A stretch of DNA of 64,000 nucleotides from Xanthostigma xanthostigma (taxonomy: Eukaryota > Arthropoda > Insecta > Raphidioptera > Raphidiidae). The position numbers were made by a program, and so were the translations under genes. The stretch's first letter is position 1. Every line of letters begins with the position of its first letter. The stretch covers positions 40,692,753-40,756,752 of the forward strand of contig OY754469.1 in the NCBI GenBank assembly GCA_963575645.1. The letters run 5' to 3'. Positions 11,316 to 23,187 of this stretch are shown here, piece after piece. The notes under the pieces are model-generated. The model was not told the DNA's origin, searched no databases, and saw only the letters and a list, made by a program, of their open reading frames with translations.

Positions 11316-11478
11316 CTGTTTGAAAAATTCTTTCATCAATATTTAGAATGGACCTACAGGATGGACATAGGCTATATATTATCGAGTTAAAATAAAATCG
11401 CTTTTCCTGGAGCCAATTTTGCAATGTAAGTCGACGGAAAAAACGGTGTCAATCTACAAATTGGGACGAAACCGCTAG
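11316..11478 (+). mobile_element. Helitron-like family 2, 5'-truncated
   Basis: Ends gaccgctag-like: CTAG at 11475-11478 followed by T-like context. The interior aggatggacataggctatat and ccaattttgcaatgtaagtc matches 40805-41031 inverted. The TC start is missing. Confidence 0.6.
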
Positions 11479-12140
11479 TATTTAATAACTTCAAATAGAA
11501 AAATCAATAGTCATTTTACCTCTCAATAAAGTTTATGAGCGTCTTAAGTTGTACACACTCTATATTATATAATAATATGTTGTATATAAAATGTCCACAA
11601 TAGGAAAATCGCGTGCGTCTAATCTGGCGTCATAGGCAAGCGTGTTGGTTTGCAGTGAGCAAAGTGTATTTATAATTCAAATACACGACTGATAACTGAT
11701 ATCATGATATGTGAGAATATTGTTCTATTTATACGTTACGTACCTACATAATGATTATATAATGATAATAATTAACTGCATTAATCTGTAATTTAATCCA
11801 ATTTTCGATTCACACTCGCGTTTTATTCTATAAAAAAAATATTGTACGTATATATAATGGTAAAATGCAAATTATATATACCTACTACATTTGTAATGTT
11901 TTGATGTCGATTTTCAAGTTTTGTTTAGCTGGAAAATATTATACCTAATATTTCTTATACCTAATTATATAAAGCAAGAATAAATAAATTAAATTTATGG
12001 GCTATGTGCAGGGAGGCGGAGTTACAAATTTTTCGATACGAGCATTTGTGGTGAGCACTAGGGGAAACTTCAAGCTCAAATTTTCCGTATGTCAGTGAGC
12101 AATGTTTATTAAAAGTGAAAATAGTTATAATTTTATGAAG
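11479..12140. other. AT-rich spacer
   Basis: Nothing recognisable. A minus-strand open frame at 11961-12215 straddles the edge of a repeat and is judged fortuitous. Confidence 0.5.
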
Positions 12141-13154
12141 TTTTTGACGTGATAACGTCTTATAAATTGATGAATCACCAATCTTATAAATTGATAAAAC
12201 ACCGACTGCATGCACGAAAAAGTGTAACGTAACGTTCCTAACGTTCGTAACGCGTAACGTTCCGCCTGACCCTGTGCGTGCTTTTTGCTAATTTCTCGCT
12301 CAATTTAAATCAGATCGGTTTGAAACCAGTCTTAAACGAAAGAGGAGAACATTTTACATAGATTTCGTATAACAGAATTTGCCTAAACAGTTTTTTTATA
12401 CAAATTTATATAGAAAAATATTTTATACAAATTTATATAGAAAAATAGCTGTATAAATGCAATGTTGTCTAATGCATGACGCGACGCGGTCGGTCGTCTT
12501 TGTTTGCCGTACATGGAAATTAGAAAATAACGTATGTCTTGTCTTAACATGAAAACGGCTGCATTTCTAATGTTTAATTCAATTTTTTGACATTAGTATT
12601 TTGTGAAATGCAACGCCTTCTAAGTTAACTATTAGAATAACTAATTATTATTAGAACATAATACTTTGACAGTTGCAAACGTCACTTTTGACATTTCTTA
12701 TCATTCCGACACCAAGGATAAGCGGATTGAAACCAAATTTTGGGAGGATGTTTGATATGCAAATATGAAGTGGCCTATTGTTTTTGGGGAACATCGGCGC
12801 ATGCGTAAAAGAATATATCTTTTATAATGATGTTTTATATAATAATAATATAGTTTTTAAAACGGTTTTTACTCTATCTATTTTTACTAGAAATTTTTGT
12901 AAATTTTTTGGGGAAAATCGGCGCATGCGCAAAAGAGATACATGCCATAGTTGTTTTTTATATAATAATAGTGTACTTTTTATAGTGTTTTATTATTCTA
13001 CTTAATAAAATTTACCTAAATTTGAAGCGAAAGATGCAATATCATAGATTCGAATTATTATAATTATTATATAAATTTAGGTTATGTATTACGGAATACG
13101 TTATCACGTAAAACTATCGTCCGTAAACCGACTTTATAGACAACCAATTTTTTT
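12141..13154 (+). mobile_element. Dispersed repeat family T, copy 2 (longest)
   Basis: Starts tttttgacgtgataacgtc and ends with cgtaaaccgacttta. At about 1.0 kb it is the longest of the four copies and holds an interior shared with copy 4 (gcgacgcggtcggtcgtctt, near 12480). It has two blocks with ggcgcatgcg (near 12797 and 12911). The open frame at 12778-13005 lies wholly inside and has no recognised domain. Confidence 0.65.
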
Positions 13155-13184
13155 AATTACAAAGAAAACATAGGAAAACTAAGC

Positions 13185-13260
13185 GATCTGGAAATGCTTG
13201 TTGTGTTCCGGGCTGTTGCGCTGATGGCGATTTAAGTAAAATAAAGACCAATGGCGCCCT
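13185..13260 (+). pseudogene. Possible THAP zinc-finger N-terminal remnant
   Basis: The frame reads RSGNACCVPGCCADGDLSK. A CCVPGC start is typical of THAP domains, found in P-element-type transposases and in host proteins derived from them. Only the first cysteine pair can be seen. The downstream C-x-x-H part is absent, and the match could be chance. It immediately follows repeat family T copy 2. Confidence 0.25.
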
Positions 13261-13289
13261 AATTTGACATTCCGCTGTCAATGTAAATA

Positions 13290-13425
13290 AATTAACATTA
13301 GTTTTCCTTATTACATTTTTTTTGACACATCATGGCCAACTAAAGTTTTTGACTTATCACCTTAGAAACATGTCGCGATTTCCATAAAAAGTGAGTTCAA
13401 TAATTCTCTATTACCCACTAGCGGC
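13290..13425. repeat. Inverse copy of 19560-19680
   Basis: About 130 bp including acacatcatggccaactaaa and gacttatcacc is found inverted at 19560-19680. The family is otherwise unnamed. Confidence 0.65.
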
Positions 13426-13777
13426 GCTAGTAGGCTTCGTGCACACAGCCTATAATAATCCGAAATATTTCTTTTAAAATAATTTGTTTCATTAAGTATC
13501 CGAAATTTTAACACTATCCCAATTAATTTTGTGATCACATTCAAATTTGTGTTTTTTTATGACATATTTAAAAGGGTGTAATTTGTGGTTGCTTTGGTGT
13601 TCTTTTATTCTTGTTTTAAGAGATCTTTTAGTTTGACCAATATAGTTCATTTCACAACATTATGTTTTTGTAATGTATTAAGTTTACTTTTCCCTTTTTA
13701 ATAATCTTGTCAAGTTTATTATTAACTTAAAAACCGTTTTTATATTAAAATTTAATTTATTTCTTAAAATAGTAATA
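13426..13777. other. Spacer
   Basis: AT-rich. A minus-strand open frame (13362-13544) overlaps the repeat at 13290-13425 and is not supported as a gene. Confidence 0.45.
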
Positions 13778-13822
13778 CAGTATATATCGGTTATAACGAC
13801 AACCGATATACATATTATACTG
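13778..13822. repeat. Short imperfect palindrome
   Basis: Inverted halves cagtatatatcggtt and aaccgatatacat...actg surround an 8-bp centre. It is too short to classify. Confidence 0.6.
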
Positions 13823-14135
13823 TATATAGTATCCCTATGCGTAACAAAAACTAAGAAACGTGCGAGTTCATTATTTTAAATTAATTACCCTGAAGCCTCA
13901 GCTTGGAGCGTAAATCCAGTCAAAAGAACTACTGACTAACACACTGACCTCTGACATAGCTAGTGCTGACTAGACGCAAATTCTGCTGGCTGGATGCAAT
14001 CCGTTTAACACTCGTTGTCAAGAAAATGTACTCTTAAATTAAAATAGGACTACCAACGTGAGATGATATCGGAAATATCGATATGAAAATTAAACTGGTC
14101 GTTATTATCGATGAAATTGTTTACAAGTGGGTACA
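13823..14135. other. Spacer
   Basis: No gene or repeat recognised. Confidence 0.45.
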
Positions 14136-14440
14136 GTACTCGCCACGAATCTAAAAGGCTCGGAAGTTAGATGCGAATGTGGGCTTGCGCTTGTACAGCT
14201 TATTGGAAAACTACAAACTCGCAACTCAGCAAAACTAAAATAACAATAACAACTTGACAATAGCGTACTCGACTGTACTTTAAAGCAGGAAAGCGACAAG
14301 TGACAAAGGCAGCGAGCGATCACGGCCAATCACCGACGAGCGCACGTTCCGTGTAGGTAGCTGGGAGGTGGTGGGAGTCTCGTGCCTGTGCGACGCTGTT
14401 TGTGACTAACTTCCGAACCTTTTAGATCCGTGGCGCGTAC
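14136..14440 (+). mobile_element. MITE, 'gtacgcgccacg' family, copy 1
   Basis: Ends are about 35-bp inverted repeats (gtactcgccacg at the left; tccgtggcgcgtac at the right). The interior contains gagcgatcacggccaatcac. Full copy 2 lies at 48741-49056 and a truncated inverse copy at 36861-37128. Two flanking bases vary here, but the 48741 copy is flanked by TA, suggesting a Tc1/mariner-type MITE. Confidence 0.75.
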
Positions 14441-14755
14441 TGTACTTGGTATATCACATACGTATGTATTGGCAACACAAATTGATAGTAACCGTCAGTC
14501 GGGTGCCTGTAATTTCTGTCTAGCTAGCCAATTTAGTGTACTAGTAAAATGTGTCTTCATTACGAAACGTGCCGATCTAGTGTGCGGTATCGTACAGGTT
14601 GCAGGTTTTTGCTGTGCAGGTCGTTCAGGTTTATGCTCAATTATGAAGTTTGCCACATTTTTTACTAAATAATCACAGTCTTAAAATTACAAAACAAAAA
14701 CTTTTGTAATAATTAAAAAAAATAACAAAGTTTGACAATTCTCCGCGCTATGCCG

Positions 14756-14860
14756 TCACGCGCCACACGCTTCATATTTGTAGCAGGTAACTGAATCTTC
14801 CTGTTTAACTGGTTCAATTGCACGGACACCGTTTGTAGCTGATTTGTGACCGAAACTCAT
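14756..14860 (-). CDS. Short ORF downstream of the heat-shock modules
   Basis: A 34-residue frame with an ATG start begins MSFGHKSATNGVRAIEP and includes a CYKYEAC segment. It is the first long ATG frame about 0.4 kb downstream of the duplicated promoter module on the same strand, after a G+C-richer leader (14870-15130). The function is unknown. It may be the start of a decayed retroelement gag or a chance frame. Confidence 0.25.
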   Translation of the reverse strand: MSFGHKSATNGVRAIEPVKQEDSVTCYKYEACGA

Positions 14861-15165
14861 TATACTTCAAAACCGTGCTTTATCTGATGATCCCTCGAGC
14901 CCTGCGGGTCGACCATAGCTCTTCACCACGTTAGACCGGTGCGTAATTGACTCACTCCGAGATCTCGTAACATCCTCTTGTCTCCACTGCCTTTGCGCCT
15001 ACAGTACTATTATACCCGTACCGTGCAGCTAACTCTAACTCAGCGCTTCTCTTACTACAGCTTAAAGCTGCATCTGTTACCGTGAATAGACATAAATACA
15101 AACTTCCTGCTATTGTGGTGGCTGTCTGTGTTTTATTCGTCTACAGTGCGTTCAACATAACTTGT
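14861..15165 (-). other. Leader-like sequence downstream of heat-shock modules
   Basis: This stretch is clearly richer in G+C than its neighbourhood. An AATAAA signal occurs on the minus strand at 15132-15137, about 146 bases after the nearer predicted start site. That would fit either a short polyadenylated transcript or the R-U5 end of an LTR. No primer-binding site starting TGG was found after it, so the LTR reading is unproven. Confidence 0.35.
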
Positions 15166-15282
15166 ATTTTCCATAAAATAATAACTACTACGCACACAGA
15201 ATATTTATATCACGGTTCTCTATTTATTTATTTAACGCCTAGTTATGTCGCTCGTGTACTTTTCACTGTCACTGACACTGAC

Positions 15283-15361
15283 TGAATCCTTCCACGCTAG
15301 CGCTGTTTATATAAGTACTTAGGCCGCGTTCTGGAATGTTCTTCGGCATTCTAGAAGCTTC
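15283..15361 (-). promoter_or_regulatory. Heat-shock-type promoter, unit 1
   Basis: Read on the minus strand: TTC/GAA triplets form two perfect three-box heat-shock elements at 15349-15361 (TTCTAGAAGCTTC on plus) and 15329-15341 (TTCTGGAATGTTC on plus). The TATA box TATATAAA follows at 15306-15313, then an initiator TCAGT with its A at 15283, 30 bases from the start of the TATA box. This is the spacing and order of an arthropod RNA polymerase II heat-shock promoter. Its transcript would run leftward into 14756-15165. Confidence 0.65.
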
Positions 15362-15478
15362 AGAATTCTTCTATAATAACACTAAACTACTATGTACACA
15401 GAATATTTATATCACGGTTCTCTATTTATTTATTTAACGTCTATTTATGTCGCTCGTGTACTGTTCACTGTCACTGAC

Positions 15479-15557
15479 TGACTCCTTCCACGCTAGCGCT
15501 GTTTATATAAGTACTTCGGCCGCGTTCTGGAATATTCTTCGGCATTCTAGAAGCTTC
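15479..15557 (-). promoter_or_regulatory. Heat-shock-type promoter, unit 2
   Basis: Same arrangement as unit 1: heat-shock elements at 15545-15557 and 15525-15537, TATA box at 15502-15509, initiator TCAGTCAGT with its A at 15479, again 30 bases from the TATA start. Its transcript would read through unit 1. No coding sequence lies between the two units. Confidence 0.65.
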
Positions 15558-15560
15558 GGC

Positions 15561-16229
15561 ATTCATTTATGACGTTCCGGTAACAATGTTCACACACTGT
15601 CTATGCAATTCCGACAACAATTGTTGTCTACGCGGCTCTAACAACGATGCAAATATTCCATTATCGTGGTTTGTCAGTTGCAACTTGCAAATTCCTCTAA
15701 ATTTACTTAATATAATCGAACATTTGTGAACACAGTGTAAATGTTCAGTCATATCAAAATTAAATTTATTAGGTTCAAACTATATTAAGGAGATTGTATG
15801 CTTTAGTCCCGATAGCCATTTACCTATTATGACATCAATTTTACATTTATAGCGGGTTTCACAAACATTGGATAAACACCGACCCAGGAATTAATCTTCG
15901 TTTATTTTCATTTAATAACACGCATTTGAACAAAGACAGATGAGTATTAAAACGAATTATATATATTGTTTGCAAAATTTATCACCATTGTTTTAATTGA
16001 ATTCTGCTCAATACCTATTTAAAAAATATGAATTTTTAATTTTGTAATGTTAAAGTGCATCTCTGTAACAAAGCTAGCCGCCAATATTATATTTTACGCG
16101 GTAATAATTTTAGTTTTTTACACCAATACAGTAGATTTCGTTTATAATGTTTCCGCAAACAACTAACCATCGTTTGTAACAAACATCACAGTTTAGTTTT
16201 TTAGAGGTAATAAAAGAATAACTATAGGT
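15561..16229. other. Sequence upstream of the heat-shock modules
   Basis: A 61-codon minus-strand frame (15567-15752) ends just upstream of unit 2 but matches nothing I know. The rest is AT-rich with no recognised element. Confidence 0.4.
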
Positions 16230-16230
16230 A

Positions 16231-16754
16231 CAGAATGATTTTTTAAGTTGATTCTTCTTTTTTAACAGCGTGTAGATATCAAATAGATGAACAAATATTT
16301 TAAGTAACTTTTTTTATTAAAATTCAAAAATAAGAGAGAAATAGCCTTTTAAGGTTTAATTAAATTTTATTTAATTAATTCAAAAGCCCGGCTAACACAC
16401 GAGAAAAAAATGATAGCACGAGTCGGAAATGCATCCCAAATAATTCGCGGAAGGCCCTTATCGCTACTACAAGAATGGCTACGTCGACGCACGCATCTTT
16501 GTGTCCAACAAAACGGGCACAACTTCGAACAATTTCTGTGAATACTTGATAATGACATAACATATTTGTATAATGACATAACATAACACCAGGAGTCAGG
16601 ACCGACCTCAAAATTTGATAAAATTTGATAAAACTTTGGAAGCTCGTTCCTCTTTCATTTTCGAGTTTTGATAAAAAAGTTACTTGAAATATTTGCTGAT
16701 CTATTTGATTTCTACACGCTGTTAAAAAAACGAATCAATTTAAAAATCACTCTG
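16231..16754. mobile_element. TA-flanked inverted-repeat element (Tc1/mariner-type)
   Basis: Starts CAGAATGATTTTT, ends AAAAATCACTCTG, and is flanked by TA on both sides. Sub-terminal inverted blocks (aacagcgtgtaga / tctacacgctgtt) extend the inverted repeats to about 110 bp. The centre has overlapping open frames on both strands (about 16367-16611), but no transposase motif could be read. Confidence 0.6.
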
Positions 16755-17638
16755 TATATTTTTTTCAAAACTCTATTCAACGTGTTATAATAGTAGTTTA
16801 TGAAATACATACATTTTCTGCACGTATTTTCTATAGAATAGCTGATTTTCATATCATAATAATTAATGTACATATTTGTAATATTTTTGACAGCTAAGTT
16901 CGGCCATATTGGAATCATATGTCGAATAGCAACGCCTATATTGCTCTCTTTTGCTCCTTAAATGGCAACTAAAGAGATTACTTTTGTTTTACTGCCTGAT
17001 ATACAGCTATGAAAAGCGACAATTTCATGGGAGGTCGTGTAAAAAAATTTTCTTAATTATGTTAAGAAACGTTGCTCTTCATTTTCATATGTAATGCGTT
17101 TGTCGCCTTGAGAAGGTTGGGTAATTTAAGGAAACTTTGGTGATGACTTTAGTCGTTGGAATGGCGCCTCAATTACAGAACTGCTTACTTTACACAAATT
17201 TTAACGAGCTCAAATGAACGCTGTTTTCAAGCTGAGTGACGTTGTCAATTATAATACGCAATATCTTGCGGGAATTGTCAGTAACATATGCCGAATAAGT
17301 TTCATTATATGGGCTTGTACGCAGTCCTGGTCTCGCATCCACTAAATGAAATACAAATTATACGTTTAATTATTTATAATTCTGAAATTCACGCATGTTG
17401 CTTGTCTACACGCTTAGTGCCTATTCTAGTCGTTGAAAGTCTAACTGGAAAACAAATAAATTAATTCATAAATCGTTTCGAGTCTCGCTATTTTGTGGGT
17501 ATTGACATGTATAGCAGTGGCGGGTGTTTTGCGGGGTTAACTGGTTGTACCTACCTCCAAACACGGGCTAGGAATGAGGAGGGAGAGGGGCGAGGTTAAT
17601 TTAATTGTTGATCATATCCGTGTTTAAAGTTTTATTTA
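16755..17638. other. Spacer with one dispersed block
   Basis: Positions 16812-16856 (ctgcacgtattttctata, then gctgattttca) resemble 35311-35360, so part is repetitive. A G-rich patch (ggaggg) near 17578-17596 is the only other compositional feature. Confidence 0.4.
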
Positions 17639-18008
17639 TCCCATCAAAAACATAAATGTAAAAAAAGGGGCCAAGTTCTCGAAAAAATTGTGTTTTGTTA
17701 TCTTAAAAAAAATAACTGAAATGTAGAAAATATGCCAAGTTCCTTGATACACGTTTTTAACAGTGTTTTGATAAGCGGAAGTGATAAATTTACAGACAAA
17801 CTTGGCAAGTTTTCATTAAAGAAGTGTACATGAGACATTGAAAACTTGCCAAGTCCCACAATATTTTTTCCGCTTATCAAAACACTGTTAAAAACGTGTA
17901 TCAAGGAACTTGGCATATTTTCTACATATCAGTTATTTTTTTTAAGATAACAAAACACAGTTTTTTCGAGAACTTGGCCCCTTTTTTACATTTATGTTTT
18001 TGATGGGA
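17639..18008. mobile_element. Foldback MITE with 150-bp arms
   Basis: Begins tcccatcaaaaacataaatg and ends with its inverse. The arms are nearly identical over about 150 bp and include gataagcgga and ccaagttccttgatacacg. The centre is about 60 bp. No coding capacity. Confidence 0.8.
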
Positions 18009-18191
18009 TTTCATAACTTTTTGTTCAGATTTATGTTAAAATTTCTATTACGCTTCCAACTCCCACAAGAAATTCTTCCAGTGCAATAAAAAAAATTGGA
18101 AAATGAAGTAAATAAATATCAAATCGAATATTAAAATATCAATAATATTAAAATTAAAAAAAAAAACAAACATCATAAAAATATGTCTCAA

Positions 18192-18259
18192 CTTGCCCGG
18201 GATTTGAACTCGGATCGCGAGCTTGTAAGTCGCGTACGTTAACCATTACACCATACGAA
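18192..18259 (-). tRNA. tRNA-Val(TAC)-like sequence, probably pseudogene or SINE head
   Basis: Both polymerase III boxes are intact on the minus strand: box A TGGTGTAATGG and box B GTTCAAATC. The anticodon arm reads CGCGA...TCGCG around CTTACAAGC, with TAC in the expected position but a nine-base loop. The T stem has one mismatch. The acceptor halves do not pair. T-runs follow within 25 bases. It could still be transcribed by polymerase III but is unlikely to be a working tRNA. Confidence 0.6.
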
Positions 18260-18262
18260 TGC

Positions 18263-19880
18263 TGTCAATGCACGCGCCTTATAACAGTATAGTAGCTGTC
18301 ACACCTTTTACGTGTACTAGATGTGACCAACCCTTTTTCATCGTAATAATCGCATGGCATAGGAACGCGTAGGTGCCGAACCGAACAGAGAGACGACAAA
18401 CGAATGAACATTTATTTTTATATATTATTAGATATAATTATATTTCATTTGCGGAACTTAGGAAGTCAATCACTTGAAACTATCAAATAGATAATTTGGT
18501 GACCCGTTGAACATAGGTGTTGCTCACGCCTTTTTGATGATCTATGAATCAGTCAGTGAATCTCCAAAATCGTGATTTTTGGACACATGTATCTTGGAAA
18601 CTATTCCACTTAGACATCTGAAATTTGGAATACACCTTCTTTTTGGTAACCTTAACTCACCTGCAAAAATTCAGTTCTGTAACGTGACTATAGTCCCGGA
18701 GATATAGGGGGGTCGAAAACGGCTTGAAATGGTTCGTGTAAATATAGACTTGAGTGCGAGAACTTGGCCGGGCGCACGCTGTGCGCTATGATTCACTTTT
18801 TTCCAACAGCAAACTATAACATACACTGTAACACTAATCACTACTGCTACAAGCCGTGCGTCGTGTAGTATCATTCATGTTCGAGTCGATCTGTCCGAGC
18901 CGATCGGCCCGAGTCGATCGGTCCGAGTAGATCCGATGCGTGCGATGCTTCACAATAGTTTCGCGACCGTCTCGTCATATATCCAGCGGTTACAAAGTCA
19001 CACCCACACACACACACGCGCCACGCACGTAACGTGTCGTGCCCAGGTATGTGCGTTGCGTAACGAGGCCCGTGTTACATGGATTTACTGATTTTAAACG
19101 GGAATGATGAATACATTAACACGATCTCTACATGCCTCCTAGTACCTTCAACAACATTCATGCTTTCACAGAAACGATCGCAATATAATGAATGCATGTT
19201 TATTCATTATTATATAATTTGCTTCGTTATGTAATTTTGCCATGTTCAACTTACAGATTTATAATACACTAACAGAGATTGTGGTTTTGTATTTCAAACC
19301 GTTAAGTCCGTGCAAAAACTAATTTAAAAGCGATTTTGCACCTCGGGTGATTGTTTCAGAAATGATTAATAAAATTAGGATGTTTTTAGAGTGCCGTACC
19401 AAAATGATAAAAAATGAGCCTTTTCGAGGTCTGTCTGTTTGTGTATGTTACTATTGACTTAATATTTGAGATAGTTCTAATAAAAAGGTCAGACGTAAAT
19501 AGAGTCTGAATCAGAGTAAAAAAAAACTTATTTTAGAGGCTGTGTGCGCCGCTTGTGGGTAATAGAGAATTATTGAACTCACTTTTTAAAGAACTCGCGA
19601 CATGTTTCTAGGGTGATAAGTCAAAAACTTTAGTTGACCATGATGTGTTAAAAAAATGTAATAAGGAAAACTGATGTTAATTCTATATAGGTATATAGGC
19701 TATTTAAAATGAGTGCCCTAGGAGAATTTTAAGGATTCTATTTAGGGTTTTTTTTTGTAAAAAAAAAAAAAAACAAGTGAGTCGGCTGCTGTGGCCATTA
19801 TCACTACAAAATGATTACAGTGGTTATCATCACAATACAGCTAAAATTACAAATTTATTAATAGGTATTTAGGGTTTATT
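18263..19880. other. Unassigned, with short tandem motifs
   Basis: Around 18877-18935 the motif cgagtcgatcgg or a close variant occurs about four times. A (CA)n run lies near 19004-19016. 19560-19680 is the inverse copy of 13290-13425. No gene is supported. Confidence 0.45.
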
Positions 19881-20620
<740 letters not shown>

Positions 20621-21634
20621 TTTTTAGTTGTTTGCCCAATCAACAACTTCTCTAATAACTAAATAAACTTCTATACATTTGTCGTATTTTTTATGACAGT
20701 AATCATAATAGAATATAAAGTTAGCATAACGCAAACGGTTTGAACTTCACTACGTAGTACATACATTATATAATATTTACAGTTATGAACACACATTCTA
20801 ACTTTGGTAATAAATGTATGTAGGTTAAATGTTAAATATCAAACATTACGTAGGGAAAATTGTTCTTCATTAAAGAGAGAAACATTTAATAGTTGACTTT
20901 CATACGAGAAGTGCAAGTGCACTTTATGTGCATAAAAGTGCAATTAATACCAAATTAATCTCGAAGGTTTTTCTCTGGTAACCGTAGACCAAAGCGAAGT
21001 TTTTTTTTATTTTTACTGGAATTCTAATTTAGTTCATCTACATAATATAACTTGTGATGATGTGAAAAACCATGTCGAGAAAGTAGTACTTTGCTAATAT
21101 ACATGCATTTTGGTACTCAAATGTCTCGTTAATAATAGATACACTTAAATTTGTTTCTGTAAAAAATAAAAAAAAAATTCCAGCCAATTGGGCGGCGGGA
21201 CCATTCCAACATTTAATACGCGGGTAATGGCTAGTGTTTGATATGATATTTGCTATTCGTTACCATGGTTATCTACATAATATGTTCCACGTCATGTAAA
21301 AATTAATCAAAGGATGCTTAACTAGTTTATTTCTGACAGATCTACAATACAAAAGAACAGCTGATTGTTTTTATTTTCAAAATATATCCGAAACTATAGT
21401 TTAGAAAACAAAAATTTCTTGAAAAAATAAATAGAATAATAAGCCGTTATGAAAAGGATATAACAAAACACCGTTACAGCATATATCTCTTCTGCGCATG
21501 CGCCGATTTTCCCCAAAAACAATAGGGTTCTTCATATTTGCATACCAAACATCCTTCAAGAAATTGGTTTCAATCCGCTCATCCGTTTGTTTGTATCGTG
21601 CTCACAGACTAACAGATGCACAGTTTTTACATAA
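20621..21634. other. Spacer with a dispersed block
   Basis: 21237-21300 (tttgctattcgttaccatgg and following) resembles 50510-50580. A block with gcgcatgcgccgattttcccc (in two parts) at 21494-21515 resembles the interior of repeat family T copy 2 and joins directly to family T copy 3. Confidence 0.45.
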
Positions 21635-22200
21635 TTTTTTTGACGTGATAACGTCTTATAAATTGATGAAACACCGGCTGCATGCACGAAAAAGTGTAAC
21701 GTTCCTAACGTTCCGCCTGACCCTGTGCGTGCTTTTCTCGAAAACGGCCCTAACGATTTGGATGAAATTTACTGAAAAGGGATTTTGGGGGGCAAAAAAT
21801 CGTTTTAGCTAGGTCTCATCTCTCGAAAAAATCGTTTTCATACAAATTTTATCATTATAAAAATCAATTTTTTGACGTATGAAAATACTTAAATATTGTA
21901 AGTAGGTTTTGGAATTTTATACAAACAGTGAAACAATTGTTTTCAAAATATTATGACAATTAATCTTTGAGACTTAAAATAAATACGAAAGAAAGAAAGT
22001 TAAAATAAACAATTATTATTATAGGTGGTGAGTATTTTAATACATAAAATTAACCTAAATTTGAAGCGAAAGATGCAATATCATAGATTCGAATTATTAT
22101 AATTATTATATGTAGAATTTAGGTTATGTATTACGGAATACGTTATCACGTAAAACTATCGTCCGTAAACCGACTTTACAGAGAACCAATTTTTTTTTTT
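21635..22200 (+). mobile_element. Dispersed repeat family T, copy 3
   Basis: Runs from ttttgacgtgataacgtc to cgtaaaccgactttacag and ends in a T-run. It lacks the long interior of copy 2 and instead shares ggggggcaaaaaatcg with copy 1 (inverted), so two internal subtypes exist. Confidence 0.65.
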
Positions 22201-22646
22201 GATTCGGGGGACCTCAAAACGAAAAGATATTGTGAAATTTTGAAAAGTACCATTCCCCACTTGTGGGTTGGAATAGTACAAAAGTGAAGTTAATAAGAGT
22301 GTTAAAAGAGCTCAACTCTCTTAAAAATTCCTAGTTTCTTTTGATGAAGAATTTTCCATTGGTAAATTTTTAAACCGATTAATTCCACAGTGAAACACAA
22401 GAGGTTGGTTTTTATAGACCTGTGCAGATGTATTATTCAGTCCTTGTAACCACAAAATAAACGGCTTATTCCAATTTGTTGTGTTTGTCGTGGCTTACAA
22501 AAACAAAACGAAACATCTGTTATTTTTTTTTACATTTACATGTTATTAGAATTTCTGCAGATGTTTGTAAATTGCAAGCTTTGTTACTTTTTTTAACTAT
22601 CTTATATTGACAAGTGCGATATTTTCTGATATATTGTATTTGAACA

Positions 22647-22680
22647 CTAGCGGTCTGTCCCGGTTTCACTCGGGTGCGAT
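22647..22680 (-). mobile_element. Helitron family 1, 3' end only
   Basis: CTAG terminus with the family 1 hairpin region (ggtttcactcgggtgc on plus), truncated after 35 bp. Confidence 0.6.
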
Positions 22681-22815
22681 AATTATATTTTGTGTTATCG
22701 GAAAATTGTGAGCGTCCTAAGATATTCAAGGTTAATCAGTTTTTTTGAAATATCTCATTTCCTTTGCCTCAAATCGTATTTGCATTTACTATATAAAAGT
22801 TATAGAGTATAAGTA

Positions 22816-22995
22816 AAAATAAAGAATAGTTACTTCTTACCACAACAGTTTTATTAGCGGATGTACATTTCGGGAGCTATGCTCTCATCTTCAGCAAACA
22901 CTAAAAGTTTAGTCTTTGCTGAAGATGAGAACATAGCCCCCGAAATGTAATTCCGCTAATAAAACTGTTGTGGTAAGAAGTAACTATCCTTTATT
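22816..22995. mobile_element. Penelope-like foldback (family B), copy 1
   Basis: Two inverted arms of about 85 bp (ccacaacagttttattagcg and its inverse) meet at a short centre (actaaaagtttagt). Each arm contains a CTGAAGA...GAAA core. The right-hand flank of the family reappears at 23711-23750 in inverse form to 46300-46335, so the family V element at 22996 was inserted into this copy. Confidence 0.65.
22860..22894 (-). ncRNA. Hammerhead-like core, family B
   Basis: On the minus strand: CUGAAGA, U, stem GAGC/GCUC with an extra mismatch, GAAA, then the self-complementary AUGUACAU and C. In a hammerhead the last bases would be stem III and the cleavage-site nucleotide. The plus-strand partner lies at 22919-22945. 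Confidence 0.4.
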
Positions 22996-23126
22996 AGTGT
23001 ATTTGCCATAAGGCACTTACACTATTGGCGTCGGTCGGATGGCGGTACCTAGGGGTCGGAACAAAATTTCTCGACGTTTCATAACTTTCTAAGAAGTTTG
23101 GCACCATTTTTGGAAATGTTTATATA

Positions 23127-23187
<61 letters not shown>

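Larger units (their letters stand above)
15166..15560 (-). repeat. 196-bp tandem duplication of a promoter-like unit
   Basis: Equivalent positions in the two units are 196 bases apart (for example 15329 and 15525). The units share cacagaatatttatatcacg, the TATA box, both heat-shock elements and the initiator, and differ by scattered substitutions and a short indel. The duplication is therefore not brand new, yet all core promoter elements are conserved in both. Confidence 0.85.

Noticed and set aside
15166-15560. Direct repeat considered as two complete LTRs of a retrotransposon
   Set aside because: The units are only 196 bp apart with no internal coding region, and no TG...CA ends or primer-binding site were found. 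A duplicated promoter or U3 is the safer reading.
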